From contig NZ_CP049919.1 in NCBI RefSeq assembly GCF_015624425.1, positions 3,844,001-3,908,000 of the forward strand: DNA of 64,000 nucleotides, read 5' to 3'. A model generated the notes under the pieces. The model was not told the DNA's origin and ran no database searches. It saw nothing but the letters and a program-made list of their open reading frames with translations. The stretch comes from Roseateles sp. DAIF2 (GTDB lineage Bacteria > Pseudomonadota > Gammaproteobacteria > Burkholderiales > Burkholderiaceae_C). Positions 17,222-25,867 of the stretch are shown here, one piece after another (the stretch's first letter is position 1; each line of letters starts with the position of its first letter). The position numbers and the translations under genes are program-made.

Positions 17222-18147
17222 GTTGCCCGATCCATCACACCGAAAACGTCGTCAAGGACGCCGCGGACGCCGGGCCGCCCCAAGGCAGCGGCTGCCCCCT
17301 CGGGGGGCAGGAGCGCAGCGACGCGGGGGCCTCATTCCATGGCGCCCAGCTCGACTTCTCCAAGGACATGAGCTACGGCGACTACCTGCACCTGGACCAG
17401 GTGCTCTCCGCCCAGCATCCGCTCTCGCCCGAGCACAACGAGATGCTCTTCATCGTGCAGCACCAGACCTCGGAGCTGTGGATGAAGCTGATGCTGCACG
17501 AGCTGCATGCGGCCGTCGCCAACGTCGCGGCGGACCGCCTGCCCGAGGCCTTCAAGATGCTGGCCCGCGTCTCGCGCATCATGGAGCAACTGGTCCATGC
17601 ATGGGACGTGCTGGGCACGATGACCCCGCCCGAGTACAGCGCGATCCGGCCCTATCTGTCCAACAGCAGCGGCTTCCAGAGCGCGCAGTACCGACGCATC
17701 GAGTTCATGCTGGGCAACAAGAACGCCGCGATGCTCAAGCCCCATGCGCACCGGCCCGATCTGCTGGCCGAGGTGCAGGCGGCCTATGAGGCGCCCTCGC
17801 TCTACGACGAGGTGCTGCGCCTGATGACGCGCCGCGGCATCCAGGTGCCCGACAGCCATACCCAGCGCGACTGGACCCAGCCCTACGCCGCCGACGAGGG
17901 CGTCAAGGCCGCCTGGTTGCAGGTCTACCGCGCGCCGCGCGAGCACTGGGACCTGTACCAGATGGGCGAGGAGCTGGTCGACCTGGAGGACGCCTTCCGG
18001 CTCTGGCGCTTCCGCCATGTGACGACGGTGGAACGCGTGATCGGCTTCAAGCGCGGCACCGGCGGCACCGGCGGCGTCAGCTATCTGCGCAAGATGCTGG
18101 ATGTGGTGCTGTTCCCGGAGCTCTGGGCGCTGCGCACCGAGCTTTAA
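17218..18147 (+). CDS. kynA: tryptophan 2,3-dioxygenase with repeat-derived N-terminal extension
   Basis: A 309-residue haem dioxygenase that opens the indole ring of tryptophan to N-formylkynurenine. The conserved core starts near residue 44 ([17 protein letters not shown]). [10 protein letters not shown] supplies the distal His, QYRRIEF the substrate-binding Arg, [10 protein letters not shown] the axial haem His and GTGGTGG the active-site loop. Residues about 18-40 (including [14 protein letters not shown]) are encoded by a GC-rich dispersed repeat and look dispensable, making the protein some 20-30 residues longer than typical bacterial homologues. The start overlaps the kynU stop. Confidence 0.95.
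   Translation: MSCPIHHTENVVKDAADAGPPQGSGCPLGGQERSDAGASFHGAQLDFSKDMSYGDYLHLDQVLSAQHPLSPEHNEMLFIVQHQTSELWMKLMLHELHAAVANVAADRLPEAFKMLARVSRIMEQLVHAWDVLGTMTPPEYSAIRPYLSNSSGFQSAQYRRIEFMLGNKNAAMLKPHAHRPDLLAEVQAAYEAPSLYDEVLRLMTRRGIQVPDSHTQRDWTQPYAADEGVKAAWLQVYRAPREHWDLYQMGEELVDLEDAFRLWRFRHVTTVERVIGFKRGTGGTGGVSYLRKMLDVVLFPELWALRTEL
17272..17331 (+). repeat. GC-rich dispersed repeat, copy B (inside kynA)
   Basis: It begins GGGCCGCCCCAAGG, has a central C-run/G-run hairpin (CCCCCTCGGGGGG) and ends CGCGGGGGCC. It resembles the copy at 54769-54832 over its whole length and the core of the copy at 3861-3925. Here it is translated in frame as part of the KynA N-terminus. Confidence 0.65.
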
Positions 18148-18205
18148 CTAGAATCCGGGTTCTGCCTACAACGGCGCTCACGAGGCGCCACGCCCGGAGA
18201 CTTCC

Positions 18206-20035
18206 ATGGACACCCGCAGCTCCCCCATCACCCTGCGCATCGAGCGCGTGCGCGACGCGCTGAAGAGCCAGGGGGCCCATGCCGCCCTGGTGCCCTCGGC
18301 GGATCCGCATCTGTCGGAATACCTGCCGGAGCGCTGGCAGGGCCGCGAATGGCTGTCGGGCTTCACCGGGTCGATGGGCACCCTGGTCGTCACCCTGGAG
18401 CGCGCCGCGCTGTTCGCCGATGGCCGCTACTGGGCCCAGGCCGAGCGCGAGTTGTCCGGCACCGGCATTGACCTGGTCAAGATCCCGACCGGCGCCGCCA
18501 CCCATTACATCGACTGGATCGCCGAGCAGCTCCAGCCCGGCCAGGCGCTGGCGGTCGACGGACAGGTGCTGGGCCTGGCCCTGGCCCAGCAGCTGCGCGC
18601 CGCGATGGACAAGGCCGGCATCCGCCTGCGCACCGAGATCGATGTGGTCGAGTCCGCCTGGGAGGGCCGCCCGGGCCTGCCCGCCGCCGCGATCTATGAG
18701 CACCTGCCGCCGCAGGCCGCGGTGAGCCGCGCCGACAAGCTGGCCCAGGTGCGCGCCGGCATGGCCGCTGTCAATGGTGGCAAGGGCGCCAGCCACCATT
18801 TCATCTCCACCGTCGACGACGTGGCCTGGTTGCTGAACCTGCGCGGTGCCGACGTCGACTACAACCCGGTCTTCCTGGCCCATCTGCTGCTGGACGCCCA
18901 GGGCGGCACCCTGTTCGTCGGCGCCGGCAAGGTGCCAGCCGAGGTCGAGGCCCGCCTGGCCGCCGACGGCATCCGGCTGGCCGTCTATGCCGACGCACCC
19001 CGGGCCCTGGCCGCGCTGCCGGCCGGCGCCACCCTGCTGGTCGACCCCAAGCGCGTGACCCTGGGCCTGCGCGAGGCCGTGCCGGCCACGGTCGCAGTGG
19101 TCGAGGCGATCAATCCCTCGACCCTGGCCAAGAGCCGCAAGACCGCCGCCGAGGCCGCCTTCGTGCGCGAAGCGATGGCGCAGGACGGCGCCGCGATGTG
19201 CGAGTTCTACGCCTGGTTCGAGGCCGCACTGGCCGCCGGCGAGCGCATCACCGAGATCACGATCGACGAAAAGCTGACCGCCGCCCGTGCCAAGCGTCCG
19301 GGATTCAAGGGCCTGAGCTTTCCGACCATCGCCGGCTTCAATGGCAATGGCGCGATGCCGCATTACCGCGCGACGCCCGAGCTGCATGCCGAGATCAAGG
19401 GCGACGGCCTGCTGCTGATCGATTCCGGCGCCCAGTACCTGGGCGGCACCACCGACATCACCCGCGTCTGGCCGATCGGCACCGTCAGCGCCGCCCACAA
19501 GCGCGACTACACCCTGGTGCTGAAGGGCATGATCAACCTGAGCCGCGCCGTGTTCCCGCGCGGCACCCTGAGCCCGATGCTGGACGCGCTGGCGCGCGTG
19601 CCGCTGTGGCGCCATGGTCTGGACTACGGCCATGGCACCGGCCATGGCGTCGGCTACTTCATCAACGTCCACGAGGGCCCGCAGAGCATCTCCAAGGCGG
19701 TGCCGGACGCGAACATGGCGATGGAGCCGGGCATGATCACCTCCAACGAGCCGGGCCTCTACCGTCCCGGCCAATGGGGCGTGCGCATCGAGAACCTGGT
19801 GCTGAATGTCGCGTTCGAGAGCCCGGAACAAGACCAGTTCGGCGCGATGCTGGCCTTCGAGACCCTGACCCTGTGCCCGATCGACACCCGCTGCATCGAC
19901 GTGGCGCTGCTCGGCGCCGAGGATCTGGCCTGGCTGAACGAGTACCACGCCGAGGTGCGCCGCCGCCTGGCGCCGCTGCTGAGCGGTGCCGCGCTGGACT
20001 GGCTGAACCTGCGCACCACGGCGCTGGCCGCCTGA
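18206..20035 (+). CDS. Xaa-Pro aminopeptidase (aminopeptidase P family, long form)
   Basis: A 609-residue M24 metallopeptidase that removes N-terminal residues before proline. Two creatinase-N-like domains (about 1-310) precede the catalytic pita-bread domain. The metal ligands are visible in order: Asp in DSGAQY, Asp in TDITR, His in HGTGHGVGYF, Glu in SNEPGLY and Glu in RIENL. The length matches the long three-domain form rather than E. coli PepP. The ATG at 18206 follows a GGAG site; it is 58 bp after kynA and may be co-transcribed, though its function is unrelated. Confidence 0.93.
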   Translation: MDTRSSPITLRIERVRDALKSQGAHAALVPSADPHLSEYLPERWQGREWLSGFTGSMGTLVVTLERAALFADGRYWAQAERELSGTGIDLVKIPTGAATHYIDWIAEQLQPGQALAVDGQVLGLALAQQLRAAMDKAGIRLRTEIDVVESAWEGRPGLPAAAIYEHLPPQAAVSRADKLAQVRAGMAAVNGGKGASHHFISTVDDVAWLLNLRGADVDYNPVFLAHLLLDAQGGTLFVGAGKVPAEVEARLAADGIRLAVYADAPRALAALPAGATLLVDPKRVTLGLREAVPATVAVVEAINPSTLAKSRKTAAEAAFVREAMAQDGAAMCEFYAWFEAALAAGERITEITIDEKLTAARAKRPGFKGLSFPTIAGFNGNGAMPHYRATPELHAEIKGDGLLLIDSGAQYLGGTTDITRVWPIGTVSAAHKRDYTLVLKGMINLSRAVFPRGTLSPMLDALARVPLWRHGLDYGHGTGHGVGYFINVHEGPQSISKAVPDANMAMEPGMITSNEPGLYRPGQWGVRIENLVLNVAFESPEQDQFGAMLAFETLTLCPIDTRCIDVALLGAEDLAWLNEYHAEVRRRLAPLLSGAALDWLNLRTTALAA

Positions 20036-20056
20036 GCCGGCGACGAAACGCGGAAA

Positions 20057-20077
20057 AAGCCGCACCAAGCGCGGCTT
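20057..20077 (+). terminator. hairpin after aminopeptidase P
   Basis: A 7-bp stem (AAGCCGC, 7-nt loop, GCGGCTT) lies 22 bp after the stop. It has no T-tract, so it is a weak or Rho-assisted terminator candidate. Confidence 0.4.
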
Positions 20078-20188
20078 GAGCCGGTCGGGGCGGCTGGAAG
20101 CCGCCGCGCGCGCCACCTAGACTTTGATCATCGGGGACGGTCCATCTGACGTTCGCCGGCCCCGATGACGAGCGCTTGGAGGTGCATC

Positions 20189-20410
20189 ATGAGCAGGCTC
20201 AGCAGCTGGCACGAGTTCACGCATCGCAACCGCGAAGGCGAAAGCAGCCCGCGCCGTTTCATTCACCGCTTCTCGGACAGCGGATTGCATACCACCTTGA
20301 TGGTGGCCGTGATCGCGTTGGTCGCCCTGGCCCTGGTGAAGGCCGTCAGCGTCGGTGTTGCCGTCTGGCAGCTCGACACCGTGGTCGTGCAAGGCCAGGC
20401 CAAACGCTGA
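20189..20410 (+). CDS. small single-pass membrane protein, unknown function
   Basis: A 73-residue protein that I do not recognise. It begins MSRLSSWHEFTHRNREG, a polar and basic stretch of about 33 residues, followed by one hydrophobic helix (about 36-60, HTTLMVAVIALVALALVKAV) and a short polar tail. The ATG at 20189 has a strong TTGGAGG ribosome site 7 bp upstream, good evidence that it is translated; an upstream in-frame ATG at 20165 lacks one. Its neighbours, an aminopeptidase and a convergent response regulator, give no functional hint. Confidence 0.6.
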   Translation: MSRLSSWHEFTHRNREGESSPRRFIHRFSDSGLHTTLMVAVIALVALALVKAVSVGVAVWQLDTVVVQGQAKR

Positions 20411-20450
20411 CACGTAACAGCGAGGACTTCCCCCCTCTCCTCGCCGACGA

Positions 20451-21257
20451 CTACATCTGCCGGAACAGGTGCAGGTAACTGCGGCTGACCGGCAGCACCT
20501 CGGGGCGGCCGCGCAGGTGCAGGTCAGCCGTCTCGTTGGGCCCGCGGTTCACATGGCTGATCGCATGCAGGCTCACCACCACCGAGCGGTGCACCTGCGC
20601 GAAGGCCTGCGGGTCCAGTTGCTCGATCAGCTCGCGGATCGGCGTGCGGATCAGGGCCTCACCCTCCTGCCACACCACCAGGGTGTATTTCTCGTCGGAA
20701 CGCATGAAGATGATCTGGTCCACCGGGATCAGCTTCAGGGTCGAGCCGACCGAGGCGCGCAGCCATTGCAGATAGGCCGGCTGGGCCGGCGCCGCGGCCG
20801 GCGGCGCGCGCAGCCGCTCGCTCAGCTGGGCCAGCGCGGCTTCCACCGCGGCCTCCAGCGCCGCATTGCCGCCGCCGGGCGGCGTGAGCCGCAGGCGCTC
20901 CTGCAGGCGCTGCACCGTGTCCGCCAGCCGCGCCGGCTCGACCGGCTTGACCAGATAGTCCAGCGCCCCCTGCTCGAAGGCCTGCACCGCGTACTGCTCA
21001 TAGGCGGTCACAAAGACCAGCTGGGCGCGCCGCGCCATCGCGCGCGCCGCCTCCACCCCGCTCAGGCCTGGCATGTGCACATCCAGGAACACGATCTGCG
21101 GCTGCAGGCGCTCGAACAGCTCAACCGCCTCGCGCCCGTTGCGCGCCTGAGCCACCACCTGCAGCTCCGGCCAGGCCTTGGCCAGCGCACGGGCCAGGCT
21201 GTCGCGCAGCAGCGGTTCGTCGTCGGCGATCAGGGCGGTAGGGATTGCAAGAGTCAT
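20451..21257 (-). CDS. LytTR-family response regulator
   Basis: A 268-residue regulator with a receiver domain (1 to about 125; acidic pair Asp12/Asp13, phospho-acceptor Asp59 in FLDVHMPG, Lys in DYLVKPVEP) joined by an Ala/Pro-rich linker to a C-terminal LytTR DNA-binding domain (about 165-268). The LytTR region shows IFMRSDEKYTLVVWQEGEAL and FAQVHRSVVVSLHAI. The gene overlaps the sensor-kinase gene by 4 bp, so the two form an AlgR/LytR-type two-component system. The target and signal cannot be inferred from the neighbours. Confidence 0.93.
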   Translation of the reverse strand: MTLAIPTALIADDEPLLRDSLARALAKAWPELQVVAQARNGREAVELFERLQPQIVFLDVHMPGLSGVEAARAMARRAQLVFVTAYEQYAVQAFEQGALDYLVKPVEPARLADTVQRLQERLRLTPPGGGNAALEAAVEAALAQLSERLRAPPAAAPAQPAYLQWLRASVGSTLKLIPVDQIIFMRSDEKYTLVVWQEGEALIRTPIRELIEQLDPQAFAQVHRSVVVSLHAISHVNRGPNETADLHLRGRPEVLPVSRSYLHLFRQM

Positions 21258-22351
21258 GGCTGGAATTCGATCTCGGCCCGCAGGCCATGCGGGCGATTCT
21301 CGGTCAGGTCCAGGCGCGCCGAGGCGCCGTAGATCACCTGCAGACGTTCGCGCAGGTTCAAAAGCCCGGTGCCCGAGGAACCGGTCGACTGGCCCAGCCC
21401 GACGCCGGTGTCGCTGACCCACAGCCGCACCGGCCCGGCCGGGTCGGCGCGACCACCCGAGACCTCGATCACGCCGCCCTCCTCGCTCGGGTCGATGCCA
21501 TGGCGCACCGCGTTCTCGACCAGGGTCAGCAGGGCCATCGGCGGAAAGCGCAGGCCCTGCAGCTCGGCCGGCACCGCGATGCGATAGGCCAGCCGGTCCG
21601 GCATGCGCAGATGCATCAGCTCCAGATAGGCGCGCACCAGGCCCAGCTCGTCGCCGACGCTGGCGGCCTGGTCCTGCAGGCGCGGCATCGCGGCGCGCAG
21701 ATAGGCGATCAGGCTGGACAGCACCGGCGCCGCCTGTGGCGAGCCGGTCTCGACCAGGGCGCGCACATTGGCCAGGGTGTTGAACAGGAAATGCGGCTCG
21801 ACCTGGGCCTGTAGCACGCGCAGTCGCGCGTCCAGCGCACGCCGCTCCAGCTCGCTGCGCTCCAGCTCGAAGTGCAGGGCCTGGCTGCGCGCCTCCGCGT
21901 CGCGCTGGCGGTACAGCGCGCCCATCGCCAGCAGCGGGCCGATCAGGAGGCCGGAGCCGGCGATCCAGAGAAAGCCGAGCAGGCGCCCCTCGCTGCGCAG
22001 CAGGCTGCCGATGTCGCCACCCACCGAGACCAGATAAACCAGCAGGGTCGCCGCCGGCACCGCCAGCGCCACCACCAGCACCTGGCTCAGCCAGCGCGCC
22101 AGCCAGCGCGGCAGGCGCCGCGGCCATTGGCCGGCCGCCGCGAAGGCCAGCAGGGTCAAGAGGGCCACGAACATCGTGCGACCCAGCAGCACCGGGATCG
22201 GGGTGATGAAGATCGGCGCCAGCAGCAGCGCTGCCAGGGTCGCCAGCCCCAGCGCCACACCAACCCGCCACGGGCTCAGCGAAGCGACGAAAGCCAGCCA
22301 GGCCTGCCGCTGGCTGGGCAGGACGGGAGACGGAGTAACCTGCGGGAACAT
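21254..22351 (-). CDS. LytS/YehU-type sensor histidine kinase
   Basis: A 365-residue membrane kinase. Four to five hydrophobic helices occupy roughly residues 15-150, followed by a coiled-coil-like linker and the His-kinase motif QAQVEPHFLFNTLANVRALVE, whose His is the phosphorylation site. The ATPase domain shows ENAVRHGI and DTGVGLG. There is no periplasmic sensing domain of note, so it may sense within the membrane. The frame is open to a TTG at 22387, but the ATG at 22351 is the better start. It is coupled to the LytTR regulator downstream. Confidence 0.92.
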   Translation of the reverse strand: MFPQVTPSPVLPSQRQAWLAFVASLSPWRVGVALGLATLAALLLAPIFITPIPVLLGRTMFVALLTLLAFAAAGQWPRRLPRWLARWLSQVLVVALAVPAATLLVYLVSVGGDIGSLLRSEGRLLGFLWIAGSGLLIGPLLAMGALYRQRDAEARSQALHFELERSELERRALDARLRVLQAQVEPHFLFNTLANVRALVETGSPQAAPVLSSLIAYLRAAMPRLQDQAASVGDELGLVRAYLELMHLRMPDRLAYRIAVPAELQGLRFPPMALLTLVENAVRHGIDPSEEGGVIEVSGGRADPAGPVRLWVSDTGVGLGQSTGSSGTGLLNLRERLQVIYGASARLDLTENRPHGLRAEIEFQP

Positions 22352-22451
22352 GGCCGGCACGATAGCCGGCCGGCGGGTCAGCACCAAGCGCCCGGTGCGC
22401 TTGGCGCGACGAATGACGGAATCGCGGCCCCCAGCGGCGGCCGCGGCGCGC

Positions 22452-22700
22452 TCAGGCCGCGCGCCCTCCGCACATCACGACATCGCGCCCGGCGTTGATC
22501 GCGAAGCGCAGCGCGTCGGCCGGTGAGGCCCAGCCATAGCCACCGGCCAGGTTCTCGTCGCGAAAGGCCTCCTGGCGTGGCAGGCTGCCGCCCTTCACCC
22601 GCATCACCACCACGGCCGCGACATAGCCAAAACTGCGCGGCCGCTCGATCGCGCCGGCATAGATGCGGTAATCCCCCGCGTCGATTTCCTCGAAATGCAT
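22452..22700 (-). CDS. small protein of unknown function (82 aa)
   Basis: I do not recognise this 82-residue protein, which reads MHFEEIDAGDYRIYAGAIE at its start and has alternating hydrophobic and charged residues typical of a small soluble alpha/beta domain (GYVAAVVVMRVKGG). The ATG at 22700 follows a strong AAGGAG site, and the codon use is like that of its neighbours, so it is probably expressed. It sits 70 bp downstream of eutC on the same strand, possibly as an operon tail. Confidence 0.6.
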   Translation of the reverse strand: MHFEEIDAGDYRIYAGAIERPRSFGYVAAVVVMRVKGGSLPRQEAFRDENLAGGYGWASPADALRFAINAGRDVVMCGGRAA

Positions 22701-22770
22701 GCTGCCTCTCCTTCGCGGCGCCCCTCGCCGCTTGCACAGGAGCAACTATCGGCGCCGGCGCCCCGCGGCG

Positions 22771-23580
22771 CTATGCAACCGATGGGGGCCCTCCATTGGG
22801 GGAGGGAGAACCCGCATCTCGCACCAGGCCCGGCGGCGCGTCGCTCTGGTCCTTCAGCGCCACGCCGCTGGCGCCCAGGCGCCGTGCCGCGCGCAGCAGC
22901 CACAGCAGCTTGCGCGCCGCCTCCTCGGGCGCCAGGCCATCGGCGCGCACATTCGAGATGCAGTTGCGCTCGGCATCGCTGCGGCCGACGCGCGGCCCCA
23001 GGGTCAGGTACAGGCCCAGGCTGTCCGGCGAGCTCAGGCCCGGCCGCTCGCCGATCAGCATCACGACCGCGCGAGCGCCCAGGCGCTCGCCGATCTCGTC
23101 GCCCAGCGCAACCCGGGCCTGGCGCCCGATCACCACCGGCCCCAGGCGCAGCTCCTCGCCCATGCGTTCGCGCAGCGCCCGCAGCAGCGCGACGCCGTAG
23201 CGCTGCACGCCCAGGGCCGAGAGCCCGTCGGCCAGCACCGGCAGCAGATCGATGTCGCCCTCGAGCGGCGCCAGCGCCTGCCCGGCCGCCAGCCGCCGCC
23301 CCAGATCGGGACGCATCAAGTAGCTCGCGCGGTCCGGTGCGGCGCTGTGCAGCTCCAGCACCTGCTCGAAGCCGGCCTGCGCCAGCTCGGCGCGCAGCGC
23401 CACGACGTCCAGCGGCAGCAGCACCGCGTCGCGCGCCAGCGCATGGTCGACGCCGAAGGCCAGCAGCTCGGCGCTGCGCTGGCCGTTGCCGCTGCGCCCC
23501 TGGGCGATGCGGGCGCGGGTCAGCGCGCGCAGGTCCGACCAGGCGGCGTCGCTATGGGCCGGCAGCAAGGGTCGGCTCAT
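22771..23580 (-). CDS. eutC: ethanolamine ammonia-lyase small subunit
   Basis: A 269-residue subunit of the adenosylcobalamin-dependent enzyme that turns ethanolamine into acetaldehyde and ammonia. The segments ARIAQGRSGN, VVMLIGERPGLSSPDSLG and RNCISNVRADGL are EutC landmarks for cobalamin and substrate contact. It overlaps eutB by 4 bp (ATGA). No eutA reactivase or microcompartment genes are visible, the minimal layout common in Beta- and Gammaproteobacteria that use ethanolamine without a shell. Confidence 0.95.
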   Translation of the reverse strand: MSRPLLPAHSDAAWSDLRALTRARIAQGRSGNGQRSAELLAFGVDHALARDAVLLPLDVVALRAELAQAGFEQVLELHSAAPDRASYLMRPDLGRRLAAGQALAPLEGDIDLLPVLADGLSALGVQRYGVALLRALRERMGEELRLGPVVIGRQARVALGDEIGERLGARAVVMLIGERPGLSSPDSLGLYLTLGPRVGRSDAERNCISNVRADGLAPEEAARKLLWLLRAARRLGASGVALKDQSDAPPGLVRDAGSPSPNGGPPSVA

Positions 23581-24956
23581 GACAGCAGCCTCAGCCGCGC
23601 CAGCACGGGATGACCCGCTCCCACCGGCAGCAGGCGGCCGGCCGCATCGACGATGCCCTGCCCCTGCAGCCAGGTTTCGAACTCCGGCGCGCGCCGCAGG
23701 CCCAGGGTCTCGCGCAGGTAGAGCGCATCGTGGAAGGAGGTGCTCTGGTAGTTCAGCATGATGTCGTCGGCGCCGGGCACGCCCATCACGAAGTTGATAC
23801 CCGCGACGCCCAGCAGGGTCAGCAGGTTGTCCATATCGTCCTGGTCGGCCTCGGCATGGTTGGTGTAGCAGACGTCGCAGCCCATCGGCAAGCCCAGCAG
23901 CTTGCCGCAGCAATGGTCCTCCAGCCCGGCGCGCAGGATCTGCTTGCCGTCGTACAGGTATTCGGGGCCGATGAAGCCGACCACGCTGTTGACCAGCAGC
24001 GGATTGAAGGCGCGCGCCACCGCATAGGCGCGCACCTCGCAGGTCTGCTGGTCCACGCCCTGGTGGGCATTGGCTGAGAGCGCGCTGCCCTGGCCGGTCT
24101 CGAAATACATCACATGCTCGCCGCCGCGCCCTTGCGCCAGCGCCGCGGCCCGCGCCTCGCGCAGCAGGGCCAGGTCGATGCCGAAGCCGCGGTTCGCCGC
24201 CTCGGTGCCGGCGATCGACTGGAACACCAGGTCCACCGGCACGCCGCGCTGCATCAGCGCCAGGCTGTTGCCGACATGGGTCAGCACGCAGGCCTGGGTC
24301 GGGACGCCCAGCTGCTGGATCACCCGGTCCAGCAGGCGCAGCAGGTCTTCGAGCTGCTGCAGGCTGTCGCCGACCGGATTCACGCCGATCACCGCGTCGC
24401 CGGCGCCGTAGAGCAGGCCGTCGACGATGGAGGCCGCGATGCCGCGCAGATCGTCGGTCGGGTGATTCGGCTGCAGCCGCACCGCCAGCCGCCCGGGCAG
24501 GCCCAGGGTGTTGCGAAAGCACGTGACCACCGTGCATTTGCGCGCCACCGCGATCAGGTCCTGGTTGCGCATCAGCTTGGAGACCGCCGCCACCATCTCC
24601 GGCGTCAGCCCGGGCGCCAGCGCAGTGAGCGCCGCGGTGTCGGCGGCCTCGGACAGCAGCCAGTCGCGGAAGTCGCCGACCGTCAGATGCGCGACCGGCG
24701 CGAAGGCGGCGGCGTCATGGCCATCAACGATCAGGCGCGTGACCTCGTCGGTCTCATAGGGGATCAGCGCCTCGTTCAGGAAGGTCCTCAGCGGCAGCTC
24801 GGCCAGGCTCAGGCGCGCGGCCATGCGCTCGGTGGCGCTGCCGGCCGCCAGCCCGGCCAGCGCATCGCCGGAGCGCGCCGGGCCGGCCTTGGCCAGCAGC
24901 GCGCGCAGGTCCGCGAAGCGCCAGTTGATCCCGCCCAGCCCTTGTTGATAAGCCAT
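23577..24956 (-). CDS. eutB: ethanolamine ammonia-lyase large subunit
   Basis: A 459-residue TIM-barrel catalytic subunit. Landmarks include PYETDEVTRLIVDGHD, GLPGRLAVRLQPNHPTDD, MYFETGQGSALSANAH, the switch DVCYTNHAEADQDDMDN and NFVMGVPGADDIMLNYQ. Length is normal for EutB. It starts 44 bp after the EamA-type transporter gene on the same strand with only a weak ribosome site, so it may be the fourth gene of a GntR-PhnZ-EamA-eutBC transcription unit. The cobalamin cofactor must come from elsewhere. Confidence 0.96.
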   Translation of the reverse strand: MAYQQGLGGINWRFADLRALLAKAGPARSGDALAGLAAGSATERMAARLSLAELPLRTFLNEALIPYETDEVTRLIVDGHDAAAFAPVAHLTVGDFRDWLLSEAADTAALTALAPGLTPEMVAAVSKLMRNQDLIAVARKCTVVTCFRNTLGLPGRLAVRLQPNHPTDDLRGIAASIVDGLLYGAGDAVIGVNPVGDSLQQLEDLLRLLDRVIQQLGVPTQACVLTHVGNSLALMQRGVPVDLVFQSIAGTEAANRGFGIDLALLREARAAALAQGRGGEHVMYFETGQGSALSANAHQGVDQQTCEVRAYAVARAFNPLLVNSVVGFIGPEYLYDGKQILRAGLEDHCCGKLLGLPMGCDVCYTNHAEADQDDMDNLLTLLGVAGINFVMGVPGADDIMLNYQSTSFHDALYLRETLGLRRAPEFETWLQGQGIVDAAGRLLPVGAGHPVLARLRLLS

Positions 24957-25000
24957 GGCGCGAGACTAGCGAATCGCATGCCAGCGCGCCACCGCGCTGT

Positions 25001-25867
25001 TCAGCCCATCCGCAGCGCCATGATGCCGGCGACAATGATCAGCGTGCCGGCGGCGCGCTGCCAGCCGAAGCGCTCGCGCAGCAGCCAGGTGCCCAGCAGC
25101 GCGGCGAACAGCACCGAGGTCTCGCGCAGCGCCGCCACGGTGGCCACCGGCGCATGCATCATCGCCCACAGCGCGATGCCATAGCTGCCCAGCGAGGCCG
25201 CGGTGCCGCCGGCCGCCATCGGCCAGCGCTCGGCCACATAGGCGCGCACCTCGGCCAGGCGCGCGCGGCGCTGCCACAGCACCAGGGCCAGATAGGGCAG
25301 CCCGTCCAGCAGGAACAGCGCCGCGACATAGGAGCCCGCGCCGCCGTTGGCGCGCACGCCCAGGCCGTCCACCACCGTGTAGGCGGCGATGAAGACCGCG
25401 TTCAGCAGCGCGTAGCGGATCGCCTTGCGGCGCCGGCGCTCGTCGCCGCTGGCGGCCGAGGACAGGCCCAGCGCCAGCACGCCGGCGCAGATCGTCACCA
25501 CGCCGGCCCAGGCCAGCGGCGACAGCCGCTCGCCCAGCAGCGGCGCGCTGCCCAGCGCCACCAGCAGCGGTGCGCTGCCGCGCATCAGCGGATAGGTCAG
25601 GCCCAGGTCGCCATGCTTGTAGGCGCCGGCCAGCGCGGTGTAGTAGCCGATATGGATCAGGGTCGAGGCGATCAGATAGGGCCAGGCCGCGGCGGCCGGC
25701 GGCCCGTTGAACAGCAGCAGCGGCACGGCTAGCAAGGTGCCCATGCCATGGATCAGCGCGGTGTTCAGCGCCTTGTCCGGCGCGGACTTGATCAGCGCGT
25801 TCCAGCCGGCGTGCAGCAGCGCGCCCAGCAGCACGGCCAGCAGCACCGGCAGGGTGGTGTCACCCAT
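25001..25867 (-). CDS. EamA/DMT-family transporter
   Basis: A 288-residue inner-membrane protein with about ten hydrophobic helices in two EamA repeats (about 5-135 and 150-285), seen in GYYTALAGAYKHGDLGLTYPLMRGSAPLLVAL and APVATVAALRETSVLFAALLG; both carry the repeat-end Arg-Gly/Glu pattern. It overlaps the upstream HD-domain gene by one base (TGATG), so it is coupled to the phosphonate cluster. Its cargo may be 2-aminoethylphosphonate, a related amine such as ethanolamine, or a catabolic product; direction of transport is unknown. The ATG at 25867 is used, not the longer open frame. Confidence 0.88.
   Translation of the reverse strand: MGDTTLPVLLAVLLGALLHAGWNALIKSAPDKALNTALIHGMGTLLAVPLLLFNGPPAAAAWPYLIASTLIHIGYYTALAGAYKHGDLGLTYPLMRGSAPLLVALGSAPLLGERLSPLAWAGVVTICAGVLALGLSSAASGDERRRRKAIRYALLNAVFIAAYTVVDGLGVRANGGAGSYVAALFLLDGLPYLALVLWQRRARLAEVRAYVAERWPMAAGGTAASLGSYGIALWAMMHAPVATVAALRETSVLFAALLGTWLLRERFGWQRAAGTLIIVAGIMALRMG

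Noticed and set aside
18077..20116. 679-codon minus-strand open frame opposite aminopeptidase P
   Set aside because: The product is low-complexity Gln/Ala/Arg/Gly-rich and the plus strand has a complete metallopeptidase with all ligands.
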